From assembly GCA_018818365.1 (NCBI GenBank), contig JAHISH010000257.1, positions 1 through 8,266 of the forward strand: 8,266 nt of DNA, written 5' to 3'. Source of the DNA: Candidatus Omnitrophota bacterium. Its GTDB lineage: Bacteria; Omnitrophota; Gorgyraeia; Gygaellales; Profunditerraquicolaceae. Positions 1 to 7,288 of the stretch are shown piece after piece (the stretch's first letter is position 1; the number at the start of each line of letters is the position of its first letter). The position numbers and the translations under genes are program-made. The notes under the pieces were generated by a model. The model was not told where the DNA came from. It was given only the letters and a program-made list of their open reading frames with translations, and searched no databases.

Positions 1-457
1 GAAGGATCTTTCCGACATCCGTCTGCTCAAGATACGGATCGATAATCTCGCGTGCCGAATCCGGACGCAAATTTACCCAGAAACTTTTATTGGGAAGCGT
101 AAGGCCTATTAAGAAATAATTAAGGAGAGTGCGGGTTTCAGCTGTAAGCGAAACACTTTCCTTAAAGTTGTTACTTTGTAGCTCTGACGGAAAATGTCCC
201 ACGCCTGTTTGCGGGAACAAGTTTTTCAGATAATCGCCTCTGTCTAAAATAAGATAATAATCAGCGCGCGAAGGGTCAAATTGGAGTGAACGCAAATGAA
301 GCGGCCGGAAAGTTTCTTTGGGTAGTCCAGCGCCTAAAGCAGCAAAATGACTACTCAAATCAAACTCAGCAATAACCTGCGCCAAGCAAGGCTGCTGGAA
401 GACTAGACAGAATGCCAGAACGAGCGAAATGAATCTTATTATTGGATTGTTTTTCAT
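1..457 (-). CDS. Secreted hypothetical protein, N-terminal part (continues beyond the window)
   Basis: The first 152 codons of an open frame run off the left edge without a stop. The protein starts MKNNPIIRF, followed by a hydrophobic stretch (about residues 6-20) and a likely signal peptidase I site after CLA (24-26), so it should be exported; there is no convincing lipobox. Recognisable blocks are FRPLHLRSLQFDP (50-62), YFLIGLT (114-120), FWVNLRPD (126-133) and EQTDVGK (144-150). From memory these resemble a large family of exported proteins of unknown function in Candidatus Omnitrophota, which carry blocks like 'DLWVNLSPYE' and 'G-TDMGRDLL'; no function is known to me. An in-frame ATG lies 15 codons upstream (500-502). 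The 457 start is preferred because it places the signal peptide at the N-terminus and leaves a leader of about 43 nt after the promoter at 507-534. Neither start has a clear Shine-Dalgarno. The gene lies downstream of gltD but appears to have its own promoter. Confidence 0.75.
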   Translation of the reverse strand, partial: MKNNPIIRFISLVLAFCLVFQQPCLAQVIAEFDLSSHFAALGAGLPKETFRPLHLRSLQFDPSRADYYLILDRGDYLKNLFPQTGVGHFPSELQSNNFKESVSLTAETRTLLNYFLIGLTLPNKSFWVNLRPDSAREIIDPYLEQTDVGKIL

Positions 458-503
458 CACGATTGTTTGTTGCGAGTGAGGGCTCCTCAGCCGTTGTATC
501 ATT

Positions 504-517
504 TAAAGTATACTTTA
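504..517. promoter_or_regulatory. Perfect 14-bp palindrome over the -10 box (possible operator)
   Basis: TAAAGTATACTTTA is a perfect 7+7 palindrome that covers the whole proposed -10 box (507-512). A symmetric site in this position could bind a dimeric repressor that blocks RNA polymerase. No regulator for it is visible in the window. AT-rich palindromes also arise by chance, so the role is inferred from position only. Confidence 0.35.
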
Positions 518-534
518 TAGGTAAGCGATATCAA
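507..534 (-). promoter_or_regulatory. Sigma70-type promoter for the secreted-protein gene
   Basis: On the minus strand a -35 box TTGATA (529-534) and a -10 box TATACT (507-512) are separated by 16 bp. Each matches the consensus at 5 of 6 positions. Transcription would begin near position 500, about 43 nt before the ATG at 457. This is the best promoter match found in the intergenic regions. It separates the secreted-protein gene from the glt genes. Confidence 0.55.
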
Positions 535-629
535 TAGCGTTAAGGGGTATTTTGGAAAGCGGTTTCCTTGGGATATAAAGCTATGGTGAACAATAAGTTA
601 TAATATATTTTGATGAATCTTCTAAGCTC

Positions 630-713
630 AGGGACGGTTCTGAAGTCGTTCTCAAAAGTGTCCCCATCTTTTCTTTAGGGGACACTTCTTATCTTGAGCT
701 CAGAACCGTCCCT
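630..713. repeat. Nested palindromic element (REP/MITE-like) at the gltD 3' end
   Basis: Two inverted repeats are nested. The outer arms are AGGGACGGTTCTGA (630-643) and its exact complement TCAGAACCGTCCCT (700-713). The inner arms are AAGTGTCCCC (656-665) and its exact complement GGGGACACTT (678-687), with a 12-nt loop. The two kinds of arm are themselves related: TCTCAAAAGTGTCCCC (650-665) and GCTCAGAACCGTCCCT (698-713) match at 11 of 16 positions. From memory, CCGTCCC and GTGTCCC arms of this kind recur in many bacterial genomes near REP-associated Y1 transposases. No transposase is present here. As RNA downstream of gltD the element would form a long double hairpin that could protect the 3' end or end transcription, although no long U run follows. 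Confidence 0.7.
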
Positions 714-2154
714 AAAGAGATGGGAGGACGGATGTGCCCATAAGGTAGGAATCGATTTGATGCGCGGCGCGGCGACCTTCGGATATCGCCCAGACAATCA
801 ACGACTGCCCGCGGCGCATGTCTCCTGCAGAAAATACACCTTTAACCGAAGTCATATAAGAGGCATCGGTCTTGACATTTCCTCTTGCATCTAACTCTAC
901 TTTCAAATTATCTAAAAGCCCCTCTTTTTGAGGAGCAACAAACCCTAACGCCAAGACGACTAAATCCGCTTCGATCTGGAAATTTGAGCCGCTCTCTTCT
1001 TTCATCTGTATGCACCCTGTGCTATCTTTTTCAAAACGCACCTTTACGCACGATAATTTTTCCACACATCCCTTTTCTCCGATGAACTTCTTGGTCAATA
1101 CCGACCACTTGCGCTCTCCCCCTTCTTCGTGGCTACTTGAAGTCTTTAAGAGTATCGGATACTTCGGCCATGGAAAATCATCAGTGCGGCAGGTTGCCGG
1201 TTGATCCAATAATTCTATCTGCGTAATACAGGAGGCTTTCTGCCTGTGAGCTACTCCCATGCAATCCGCACCGGTATCTCCACCACCGATAACAACAACT
1301 CGCTTATTCTTTGCATCAATCAATACGTCAGGAGAAACTTTTGTGCCCTCAATCCTTGAATTGGATTGAATAAGATACTCCATCGCAAAATGAATTCCTT
1401 TTAAATCTCTTCCCTCGATCTTTAAATCGCGCGGGGTACGGCAACCGCCAGTAAGGCATATCGCGTCAAATTCTTTATGCAATTTTGCCACGCTATAATC
1501 TCTTCCTACCTCAATACCATTCTCGAAAACAATCCCCTCTTTTTTAAGAAGCGCGATACGCCGATCAAGTATCTTCTTCTCAAGCTTAAAATCCGGAATA
1601 CCGTACCGCAAGATCCCGCCGGGCTTCTTATCTTTCTCAAAAACGACTATCTTGTGCCCTGCGCGATTCAATTGCTGCGCACAGGAAATCCCCGCAGGCC
1701 CTGAACCAACAACTGCTATTGTTTTTCCGGTGCGCTTTTTCGGAGGACGCGGCTTAATCAATCTGTGGCTAAACGCATACTCAATAATCCCCAATTCATT
1801 TTCGCGGATAGTGACCGGGTCATCATTAATCCCTAACACACAGGCATATTCACAGGTTGCAGGGCAGACCCTTCCGGTAATCTCCGGGAGATTGTTAGTC
1901 GCATCCAACAACTGAAAAGCTTTTCCCCATTGGCCGCGGGATACTAAATCATTCCACTCCGGAATAAGATTACCAACAGGACACCCCCAATGGCAGAACG
2001 GCACCCCGCAATCCATGCAACGGGACGACTGCTCTTGGGAATGCGACTTCTTCGGAGGAAGATTTATCTCGCAGAAATCACTCAGCCGCTCGCAGACCGG
2101 ACGGTACTCTGCGTGTTGGCGTTTGACCTTTAAAAAACCTTTGATATCTCCCAT
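712..2154 (-). CDS. gltD: Glutamate synthase (NADPH) small (beta) subunit
   Basis: This 480-residue FAD and iron-sulfur protein oxidises NAD(P)H and passes the electrons to GltB in the cytoplasmic GOGAT complex. The N-terminus MGDIKGFLKVKR is typical of the family. Two cysteine groups should hold the [4Fe-4S] clusters: C46-x2-C49-x4-C54-x3-C58 and C97-x3-C101-x3-C105. The FAD-binding loop is VVGSGPAG (148-155). The NADPH-binding loop is VIGGGDTGAD (288-297). The C-terminal FAD contact is GVFSAGDMRRGQS (439-451). The length is normal for the family. The start is supported by GGAG (complement of 2160-2163) five bases before the ATG. The gene follows gltB after a 101-nt gap and is probably cotranscribed with it. 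The TAG stop (712-714) shares two bases with the outer arm of the palindromic element. Paralogous GltD-like reductases exist, but the adjacent gltB makes the assignment firm. Confidence 0.96.
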   Translation of the reverse strand: MGDIKGFLKVKRQHAEYRPVCERLSDFCEINLPPKKSHSQEQSSRCMDCGVPFCHWGCPVGNLIPEWNDLVSRGQWGKAFQLLDATNNLPEITGRVCPATCEYACVLGINDDPVTIRENELGIIEYAFSHRLIKPRPPKKRTGKTIAVVGSGPAGISCAQQLNRAGHKIVVFEKDKKPGGILRYGIPDFKLEKKILDRRIALLKKEGIVFENGIEVGRDYSVAKLHKEFDAICLTGGCRTPRDLKIEGRDLKGIHFAMEYLIQSNSRIEGTKVSPDVLIDAKNKRVVVIGGGDTGADCMGVAHRQKASCITQIELLDQPATCRTDDFPWPKYPILLKTSSSHEEGGERKWSVLTKKFIGEKGCVEKLSCVKVRFEKDSTGCIQMKEESGSNFQIEADLVVLALGFVAPQKEGLLDNLKVELDARGNVKTDASYMTSVKGVFSAGDMRRGQSLIVWAISEGRRAAHQIDSYLMGTSVLPSL

Positions 2155-2179
2155 AGAAACTCCAATTACCTTAGAGACA

Positions 2180-2225
2180 GTCCCCGCAGAAAGCGGGACA
2201 CCAAACCATCTGATAAGTTTGGGTG
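2180..2225 (-). promoter_or_regulatory. Two adjacent hairpins in the gltB-gltD spacer
   Basis: The 101-nt gap between the gltB stop and the gltD start contains two stems. One pairs 2180-2187 with 2193-2199 (GTCCCCGC against GCGGGAC on the plus strand, one bulged base, 5-nt loop). The other pairs CACCAAAC (2199-2206) with 2217-2225 (one bulged G at 2222, 10-nt loop). In the gltB-gltD transcript they would lie 26-71 nt before the gltD start and leave its Shine-Dalgarno free. They could act as a processing or stability element that sets the GltB:GltD ratio. No run of U follows, so a terminator is less likely. I do not recognise a known riboswitch class. Confidence 0.45.
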
Positions 2226-2255
2226 CCTCAGCCTTCGGGGATAGACCCTGTTCGA

Positions 2256-5200
2256 TTAACCATCTGAAACCTCAGCAATATCAGACTTTTTCACTTGTTC
2301 TTTATGTTCTAAAACTCTCTTATACTCAATCGGCATTACCTTAACAAACTTCTTAGTTTCATGCGCGAAATTATCGTATAAACGTTTCCCCAACGAGCTA
2401 TTAGTATACCGGTAATGGTTCTCTAAAAGCTTCTTTACCGTTGATACATCCTCGGAAAGAAGTTTTTCTAATCTAACCATCTCTAAATTGCACTTCTTCT
2501 TGAAATCTCCTGCCACGTCATACACATAGGCGACTCCGCCGGACATACCCGCGGCAAAATTCCTCCCTGTTGCGCCCAAAACCACCACGCGCCCGCCGGT
2601 CATATACTCGCACCCATGATCTCCTACTCCTTCCACAACCGCATATAACCCGGAATTACGAATACAGAATCGCTCTCCCGCTACTCCACAAAGATATGCT
2701 TCGCCGGTAATAGCGCCATAGAAAGTAGTATTTCCAAGAAGGATATTCTCTTGTGGCACATAGGTAGCTTTTTTATCGGGATAGATAATGATTTTCCCGC
2801 CCGAGATACCCTTACCCACATAATCATTGGCTAATCCTTCTAATTCAAAAGTAACTCCCTTGGCAAGCCACGCGCCGAAACTCTGTCCAGCAACTCCTTT
2901 AAATTTGAAATGAATGGTCTCTTCTTGAAGGCCTTCCTCACCAAAACGACGGCATACTTCTCCGCTTAACATTGCGCCACAGGTACGGTCGGAATTGCGG
3001 ATGGCAAGTTCCTGATAGACCTTTTCTTTTCTTTCTAATGCCGGTTGTGCGCGCGCAATAAGTTCTCTATCCAGGATTTGTTCAATCCCGTGGTCCTGCG
3101 TCTTTGTGCAGTAGACTTCAACTGAATCAGCGACTAGCGGCCGATAGAAAATACGGGAGTAATCAATTGCCTTAGCTTTAGGCGGAAGGATATCATGATT
3201 TAACTCCAATAAATCGGTTCTGCCGACCATCTCACTGATACTGCGCACTCCCAACGAAGCCATAATCTCACGTAGCTCTCTGGCCACAAAATTAAAATAA
3301 TTCACCAAATGATCCGGATTGCCTTGAAATCTTTTTTCCAACTCCGCATCTTGAGTAGCCACCCCTACCGAACAATTATTCAGATGGCAATGACGCAACA
3401 TCACACATCCTAAGATAATCAATGCTGCCGTACAAAAACCGAATTCTTCAGCGCCTAATAATGCCGCAATCGCTACATCGCGCCCGGTGCGCATCTGTCC
3501 GTCAGTCTGAAGGCGCACGCGGCTGCGCAGATCATTTAACACAAGCGTCTGATGGGTCTCGGAAATTCCCAGCTCCCAGGGAAGACCGGCATGTTTAATC
3601 GAACTCAAAGGTGAGGCGCCAGTGCCGCCGTCTCCTCCAGAAATTAAAATCATATCCGCATGTCCTTTGGCAACGCCGGCTGCGATTGTGCCCACTCCAA
3701 TTTCAGATACAAGTTTCACGCTTATGCGCACGCGGGGATTTACATTCTTCAAATCAAAGATCAACTGCGCCAAATCCTCGATCGAATAGATGTCATGGTG
3801 CGGAGGAGGAGAAATTAAAGTTACTCCCGGCGTGGTATAGCGCGTGCGCGCGATAATTTCGCTGACCTTATGTCCGGGAAGCTGACCTCCTTCTCCAGGC
3901 TTTGCTCCCTGGGCGATCTTTATCTGCAATTCATCGGCATTGATTAAATAGTTTGTGGTTACGCCAAATCTCCCGGAAGCGACTTGTTTTATAGCACTTC
4001 TCTTGGAATCTCCGTTAGGTAAAGGGACAAAACGCATAGGCTCCTCCCCTCCTTCACCGGTATTAGACTTTCCCTTGATACGGTTCATAGCGATGGCAAT
4101 CGATTCATGCGTTCCTCGACTGATCGAACCAAAACTCATCGCACCCGTCGCAAAACGTTTCATGATCTCTTCTTCCGACTCTACCTGTTCGAGCGTAATA
4201 GCAGCTCCCTTCTTAAAACGTATAATACTGCGCAAGGTCGTCGGATTCTTAGATTGGTCGTTAATTAAACGGGCAAATTCCTGATAACGCGCCGGATTAT
4301 TGGTCTTAGTCGCCTCCTGCAGCACGGCAATACTTTCCGGATTCCATAAATGATGCTCCCCGTCACGCCTCCATTGATAGAGCCCGCCGCTGGATAAAAA
4401 CGGCGCTTCAATACTCTGCGGACCAAATGCCTCCTGATGAGGAGCAATGGTCTCTTGCGCAATTACTGCAAGGGTGGCTCCGCCGATACGCGAAACCGTC
4501 CCAGGAAAATACCGTTGGATAACTTCCTGATGCAATCCCACTGCTTCGAATATCTGCGCTCCGCGGTAACTCTGCAAGGTTGAAATCCCCATCTTAGAGA
4601 GAATCTTTTTAATCCCCTTGGTTACTGCTTTTCGATAATTCTCAAGGGCTTTTTTCTTCTCTAACTTCAACTCTTTCTCTTCTATCATCTTTTCGATACT
4701 GGAATAGGCAAGATAGGGATTAATAGCTCCTGCCCCGTACCCAAAAAGAAGCGCAAAATGATGTACCTCGCGCGGCTCCGCACTCTCGATAATCAAGGCA
4801 ACCTGCGCGCGTGAGGCCTGTGAAACCAAATGCGCATGAACCGCGCCTACTGCCAAAAGCATAGGAAGCGCCGCATACCGGCAGTTGACTCCACGATCAC
4901 TTAATACCACAAAAGGATACCCTTGGCGGGTAGCCTCTTCTGCTTCACGGCAGATTTCGCGCAGCCTTCTAGAAAAATCCTTCTGCGGATTCTTGCCTAT
5001 TGAAAAAAGAACAGAAATAGTCTTTGTCTTAAATCCCCGTTTGCCTATGGTCTTTAGGCAACGAAGTTCTTCGTTGGTCAAAATGGGGCTCTCCAGATGG
5101 ATCTTTTGGCTATGCGCGGGGGTCTCGTCTAATAAATTCCGGCGGAATCCCATAAAACAATCTAAACTCATCACCACTTCTTCCCGTAATGGGTCGATCG

Positions 5201-6791
5201 CAGGATTGGTTACCTGCGCAAAAAGCTGTTTAAAGTAATCGTAGAGACGTTTGTTCCTATTAGAAAGTACCGCACAGGGAATGTCATTCCCCATTGAACC
5301 TACCGGTTCCTGCCCACTCTCTGCCATTGGGCCGATAATGGTCTTCAGATCCTCGCGGGAGTAGCCAAAGGCTTTCTGTAAAGGCAGGATATTTGTCTTT
5401 TGTTCTGCGTTTAGACGCGAAGGCAATAATTCCTTCAACTCAATAAGGTTATTCTTCAACCACTGCGCATAAGGTTTACGGATGGCCATCGCATGCTTTA
5501 ACTCGGCGTCATCGACAATTCTTCCTTCCTGGGTATCGACAAAGAATATTTTCCCCGGCTCAAGGCGTAACGATGCGCGGATTCTCTCCGGGGGGATATC
5601 GGCAACCCCCACCTCTGAAGCCATCACCACCAGATCATCTTTAGTGACCAGATACCGCGCGGGACGAAGGCCATTTCTATCAAGGATCGCTCCGATCCTG
5701 GTCCCGTCGGTAAACGCGATTGCAGCGGGCCCATCCCACGGTTCCATAAGACAAGCATGGTAACAATAGAAAGATTTCAGTTCCTTAGGCAATTCATCAT
5801 TATGCTCCCATGCCGCGGGAATAAGCATGCTCATGGTATGCTCCAAAGACCTGCCCGAAAGCACTAAAAGTTCGAAAATATTATCAAGGCTTGCGGAATC
5901 GCTCCCTCCGGGTACAATGACTGGCTTTAATTTCTTGATATCCTTACCGAACAATTTGCTTTCAAGCATCCTTTCTTTTGCCCGCATCCAATTGATATTC
6001 CCGCGCAAGGTATTGATCTCGCCATTATGCGCAAGAAAACGGAATGGCTGCGCCAAATCCCAGGTGGGGAAAGTATTGGTGCTATAGCGTGAGTGCACCA
6101 GACACAACGCACTCTTCATACGCGCATCCTTCAGATCCAGGAAGAATTGATCCATCTGAGAAGGCATCAAGAGCCCTTTATAGATGAGGGTGCGGCAAGA
6201 AAGATTGGTAATATAGAAAAATGCTTTTTGTTTAAGTGATGAAGTGTGAATCAAAGTTTCAACCTGCTTCCTGATACAATAGAGTTTGCACTCAAAGGCA
6301 AGCTGATCTTTGATCGTAGAATCTCTGGCTATAAAGACCTGCTCAATGACCGGCTGGTTATCACGGGCAGTCTTTCCTATCGTTGAACTATCAACAGGAA
6401 CCATGCGCCAGCCAAGTAAGATCTGGCCTTCTTCTTTGATGATGCGAGTGAACTGTTCTTTACAGAATCTCCGTTGCTTGGCATCTTGAGGCAAAAAAAC
6501 TAACCCTACCCCATAGGCCCCTGGTTCAGGTAACTTGATTCTTTCTCCGGGACAGACCGCTTCAAAGAATTCATGAGGTATTTGAATTAAGATCCCTGCT
6601 CCGTCGCCGGTCTCGGGGTCAGCGCCGGTTGCACCGCGATGGGAAAGGCGATTGAGTACCGAAAGGCCCTGTGCAATAATCTGACAAGAGATCCTCCCCT
6701 TTATATCGCAGACAAACCCCACCCCGCAGGAGTCATGTTCGTAGCGGCAGTCATAAAGCCCAAATTTCTCTAGCCTATCCTGATTATTCAT
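2256..6791 (-). CDS. gltB: Glutamate synthase large (alpha) subunit
   Basis: This 1511-residue protein converts glutamine and 2-oxoglutarate to two glutamates, using electrons from GltD. A short propeptide (1-21) precedes the catalytic C22 in HDSCGVGF, the nucleophile of the class II glutaminase domain (about 22-430). That domain also shows RYSTNTFPTW (235-244), HNGEIN (255-260) and GGSDSASLDN (295-304). A central domain follows (about 470-780). The FMN-binding synthase domain (about 820-1190) contains TGEGGEEPMRF (911-921) and SGGDGGTGASP (1051-1061). The [3Fe-4S] cysteines are C1129-x5-C1135-x4-C1140. The C-terminal beta-helix (about 1270-1430) has glycine-rich repeats such as GKGISGGKIIIYPDK and DHGCEYMTGGRVVVLGATGR. 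The length and domain order are those of bacterial alpha subunits, with no frameshift or missing key residue seen. The start at 6791 keeps the usual short propeptide, although no Shine-Dalgarno is visible before it. Confidence 0.97.
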   Translation of the reverse strand: MNNQDRLEKFGLYDCRYEHDSCGVGFVCDIKGRISCQIIAQGLSVLNRLSHRGATGADPETGDGAGILIQIPHEFFEAVCPGERIKLPEPGAYGVGLVFLPQDAKQRRFCKEQFTRIIKEEGQILLGWRMVPVDSSTIGKTARDNQPVIEQVFIARDSTIKDQLAFECKLYCIRKQVETLIHTSSLKQKAFFYITNLSCRTLIYKGLLMPSQMDQFFLDLKDARMKSALCLVHSRYSTNTFPTWDLAQPFRFLAHNGEINTLRGNINWMRAKERMLESKLFGKDIKKLKPVIVPGGSDSASLDNIFELLVLSGRSLEHTMSMLIPAAWEHNDELPKELKSFYCYHACLMEPWDGPAAIAFTDGTRIGAILDRNGLRPARYLVTKDDLVVMASEVGVADIPPERIRASLRLEPGKIFFVDTQEGRIVDDAELKHAMAIRKPYAQWLKNNLIELKELLPSRLNAEQKTNILPLQKAFGYSREDLKTIIGPMAESGQEPVGSMGNDIPCAVLSNRNKRLYDYFKQLFAQVTNPAIDPLREEVVMSLDCFMGFRRNLLDETPAHSQKIHLESPILTNEELRCLKTIGKRGFKTKTISVLFSIGKNPQKDFSRRLREICREAEEATRQGYPFVVLSDRGVNCRYAALPMLLAVGAVHAHLVSQASRAQVALIIESAEPREVHHFALLFGYGAGAINPYLAYSSIEKMIEEKELKLEKKKALENYRKAVTKGIKKILSKMGISTLQSYRGAQIFEAVGLHQEVIQRYFPGTVSRIGGATLAVIAQETIAPHQEAFGPQSIEAPFLSSGGLYQWRRDGEHHLWNPESIAVLQEATKTNNPARYQEFARLINDQSKNPTTLRSIIRFKKGAAITLEQVESEEEIMKRFATGAMSFGSISRGTHESIAIAMNRIKGKSNTGEGGEEPMRFVPLPNGDSKRSAIKQVASGRFGVTTNYLINADELQIKIAQGAKPGEGGQLPGHKVSEIIARTRYTTPGVTLISPPPHHDIYSIEDLAQLIFDLKNVNPRVRISVKLVSEIGVGTIAAGVAKGHADMILISGGDGGTGASPLSSIKHAGLPWELGISETHQTLVLNDLRSRVRLQTDGQMRTGRDVAIAALLGAEEFGFCTAALIILGCVMLRHCHLNNCSVGVATQDAELEKRFQGNPDHLVNYFNFVARELREIMASLGVRSISEMVGRTDLLELNHDILPPKAKAIDYSRIFYRPLVADSVEVYCTKTQDHGIEQILDRELIARAQPALERKEKVYQELAIRNSDRTCGAMLSGEVCRRFGEEGLQEETIHFKFKGVAGQSFGAWLAKGVTFELEGLANDYVGKGISGGKIIIYPDKKATYVPQENILLGNTTFYGAITGEAYLCGVAGERFCIRNSGLYAVVEGVGDHGCEYMTGGRVVVLGATGRNFAAGMSGGVAYVYDVAGDFKKKCNLEMVRLEKLLSEDVSTVKKLLENHYRYTNSSLGKRLYDNFAHETKKFVKVMPIEYKRVLEHKEQVKKSDIAEVSDG

Positions 6792-6799
6792 CTTGTTTT

Positions 6800-6829
6800 A
6801 TATTAAATGTACTATGTTTAATGTCTCAA
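6800..6829 (-). promoter_or_regulatory. Weak candidate promoter before gltB
   Basis: On the minus strand TTGAGA (6824-6829, 5 of 6 to consensus) and TAATAT (6800-6805, 4 of 6) are 18 bp apart. Transcription would start only a few bases before the gltB ATG. That would give a leaderless or nearly leaderless message, which fits the missing Shine-Dalgarno. The region is AT-rich, so chance matches are likely. gltB may instead be read through from the fis-like gene, which ends 74 nt upstream. Confidence 0.25.
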
Positions 6830-6837
6830 CATTAAAC
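6816..6837. promoter_or_regulatory. Perfect 9-bp inverted repeat upstream of gltB (possible operator)
   Basis: GTTTAATGT (6816-6824) and ACATTAAAC (6829-6837) are exact complements separated by four bases. The repeat lies between the fis-like gene and gltB and overlaps the candidate -35 box. A third similar half-site, ATTAAATGT, lies at 6802-6810. The symmetry and AT-rich arms suit a dimeric helix-turn-helix protein, and the adjacent Fis-type protein is the obvious candidate. As RNA it would be a weak A-U hairpin without a U tail, so an operator seems more likely than a terminator. Confidence 0.45.
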
Positions 6838-6865
6838 TTTAAACTCGATACTTTCTTCTTCTCAA

Positions 6866-7243
6866 TTATTGTTTATACCTAGTAGGGCTAATCCCTAATT
6901 TCTTGACCTTCGCCCTGACAGTATTACGGTTTAATCCTAAAATCCGCGCAGCTTTAAGCTGGTTACCCTCGGTACGTTGGAGCACATGCTCAATAAGCGG
7001 CTTTTCAATTACTTCAAGGAGAGACTTATATAATACACCTTTTTTCTCCTCGTAAAAAGCATCTTCTAATTCGATAAGCTTATCGCGCAAGGTGACTGTC
7101 GGCTCCCGGCCGACCTTCTTAATAACCTTCAGGATATTCTCCTGCTTGGTAATATCCATATTGAAATTACCCTTCTCCTGCAGCATCTTATCAAGCAACT
7201 CCTTTATTTTTTCTTCGTTATCGACGATAAGCACGGTAATCAT
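6866..7243 (-). CDS. Small Fis-type DNA-binding protein with a receiver-like N-terminus
   Basis: This 125-residue protein ends in a clear Fis-family helix-turn-helix: a helix with IEKPLIEHVLQRTEG (79-93), then GNQLKAARILGLNRNTVR (93-110) and KKLGI. This is the DNA-binding end of NtrC-type activators and of Fis itself. The N-terminus MITVLIVDNEEKIKELLDKMLQEKG looks like the first strand and helix of a response-regulator receiver domain, but the rest of the receiver and the whole AAA+ sigma54-activation domain are absent. It should therefore bind DNA but could not activate sigma54 polymerase by ATP hydrolysis, and it has no visible phospho-acceptor site. The middle (about 28-70) is charged and probably helical. 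The start is supported by GGAGAG (complement of 7246-7251) just before the ATG. Its place between glutamine synthetase and glutamate synthase suggests control of nitrogen assimilation; this is inference. Confidence 0.88.
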   Translation of the reverse strand: MITVLIVDNEEKIKELLDKMLQEKGNFNMDITKQENILKVIKKVGREPTVTLRDKLIELEDAFYEEKKGVLYKSLLEVIEKPLIEHVLQRTEGNQLKAARILGLNRNTVRAKVKKLGISPTRYKQ

Positions 7244-7257
7244 TGCTCTCCAATCAC

Positions 7258-7275
7258 TTTATGCCCAACATTTAA
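7258..7275. promoter_or_regulatory. Operator-like motif before the fis-like gene, related to the gltB repeat
   Basis: On the minus strand TTAAATGTTGGGCATAAA lies 15 nt upstream of the fis-like start. With two gaps it aligns with TTTAATGTTGAGACATTAAA upstream of gltB, sharing the core AATGTTG and a CAT-AAA right half. Its own symmetry is imperfect. A shared site would let the Fis-like protein control itself and gltB, but the match is short and AT-rich. Confidence 0.3.
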
Positions 7276-7288
7276 GCATTAGAAATTT

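Noticed and set aside
455..502. Alternative upstream start (ATG at 500-502) for the secreted protein
   Set aside because: It would put 15 polar residues before the signal peptide and coincide with the predicted transcription start near 500.
551..567. Small inverted repeat GGAAA-GCGG-TTTCC upstream of the -35 box
   Set aside because: The arms are only five bases and have no counterpart elsewhere in the window; chance is a sufficient explanation.
694..894. Plus-strand open frame over the gltD 3' end, starting inside the palindromic element
   Set aside because: It is a shadow of gltD with no family features and no convincing ribosome binding site.
2155..2255. A known riboswitch (glycine or SAM type, suggested by CCGAAGG and GGCTGAGG on the minus strand)
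   Set aside because: Only short words match; the conserved core and stem order of those classes are not present.
2015..2344. Plus-strand open frame across the gltD start, the spacer and the gltB end
   Set aside because: It is mostly antisense to gltD and gltB, shows no recognisable domain, and those genes are firmly identified.
3611..6112. Several open frames of about 60-120 codons inside gltB in other frames
   Set aside because: They lie within a continuous, fully conserved gltB frame and have low-complexity or arginine/serine-rich translations typical of shadow frames.
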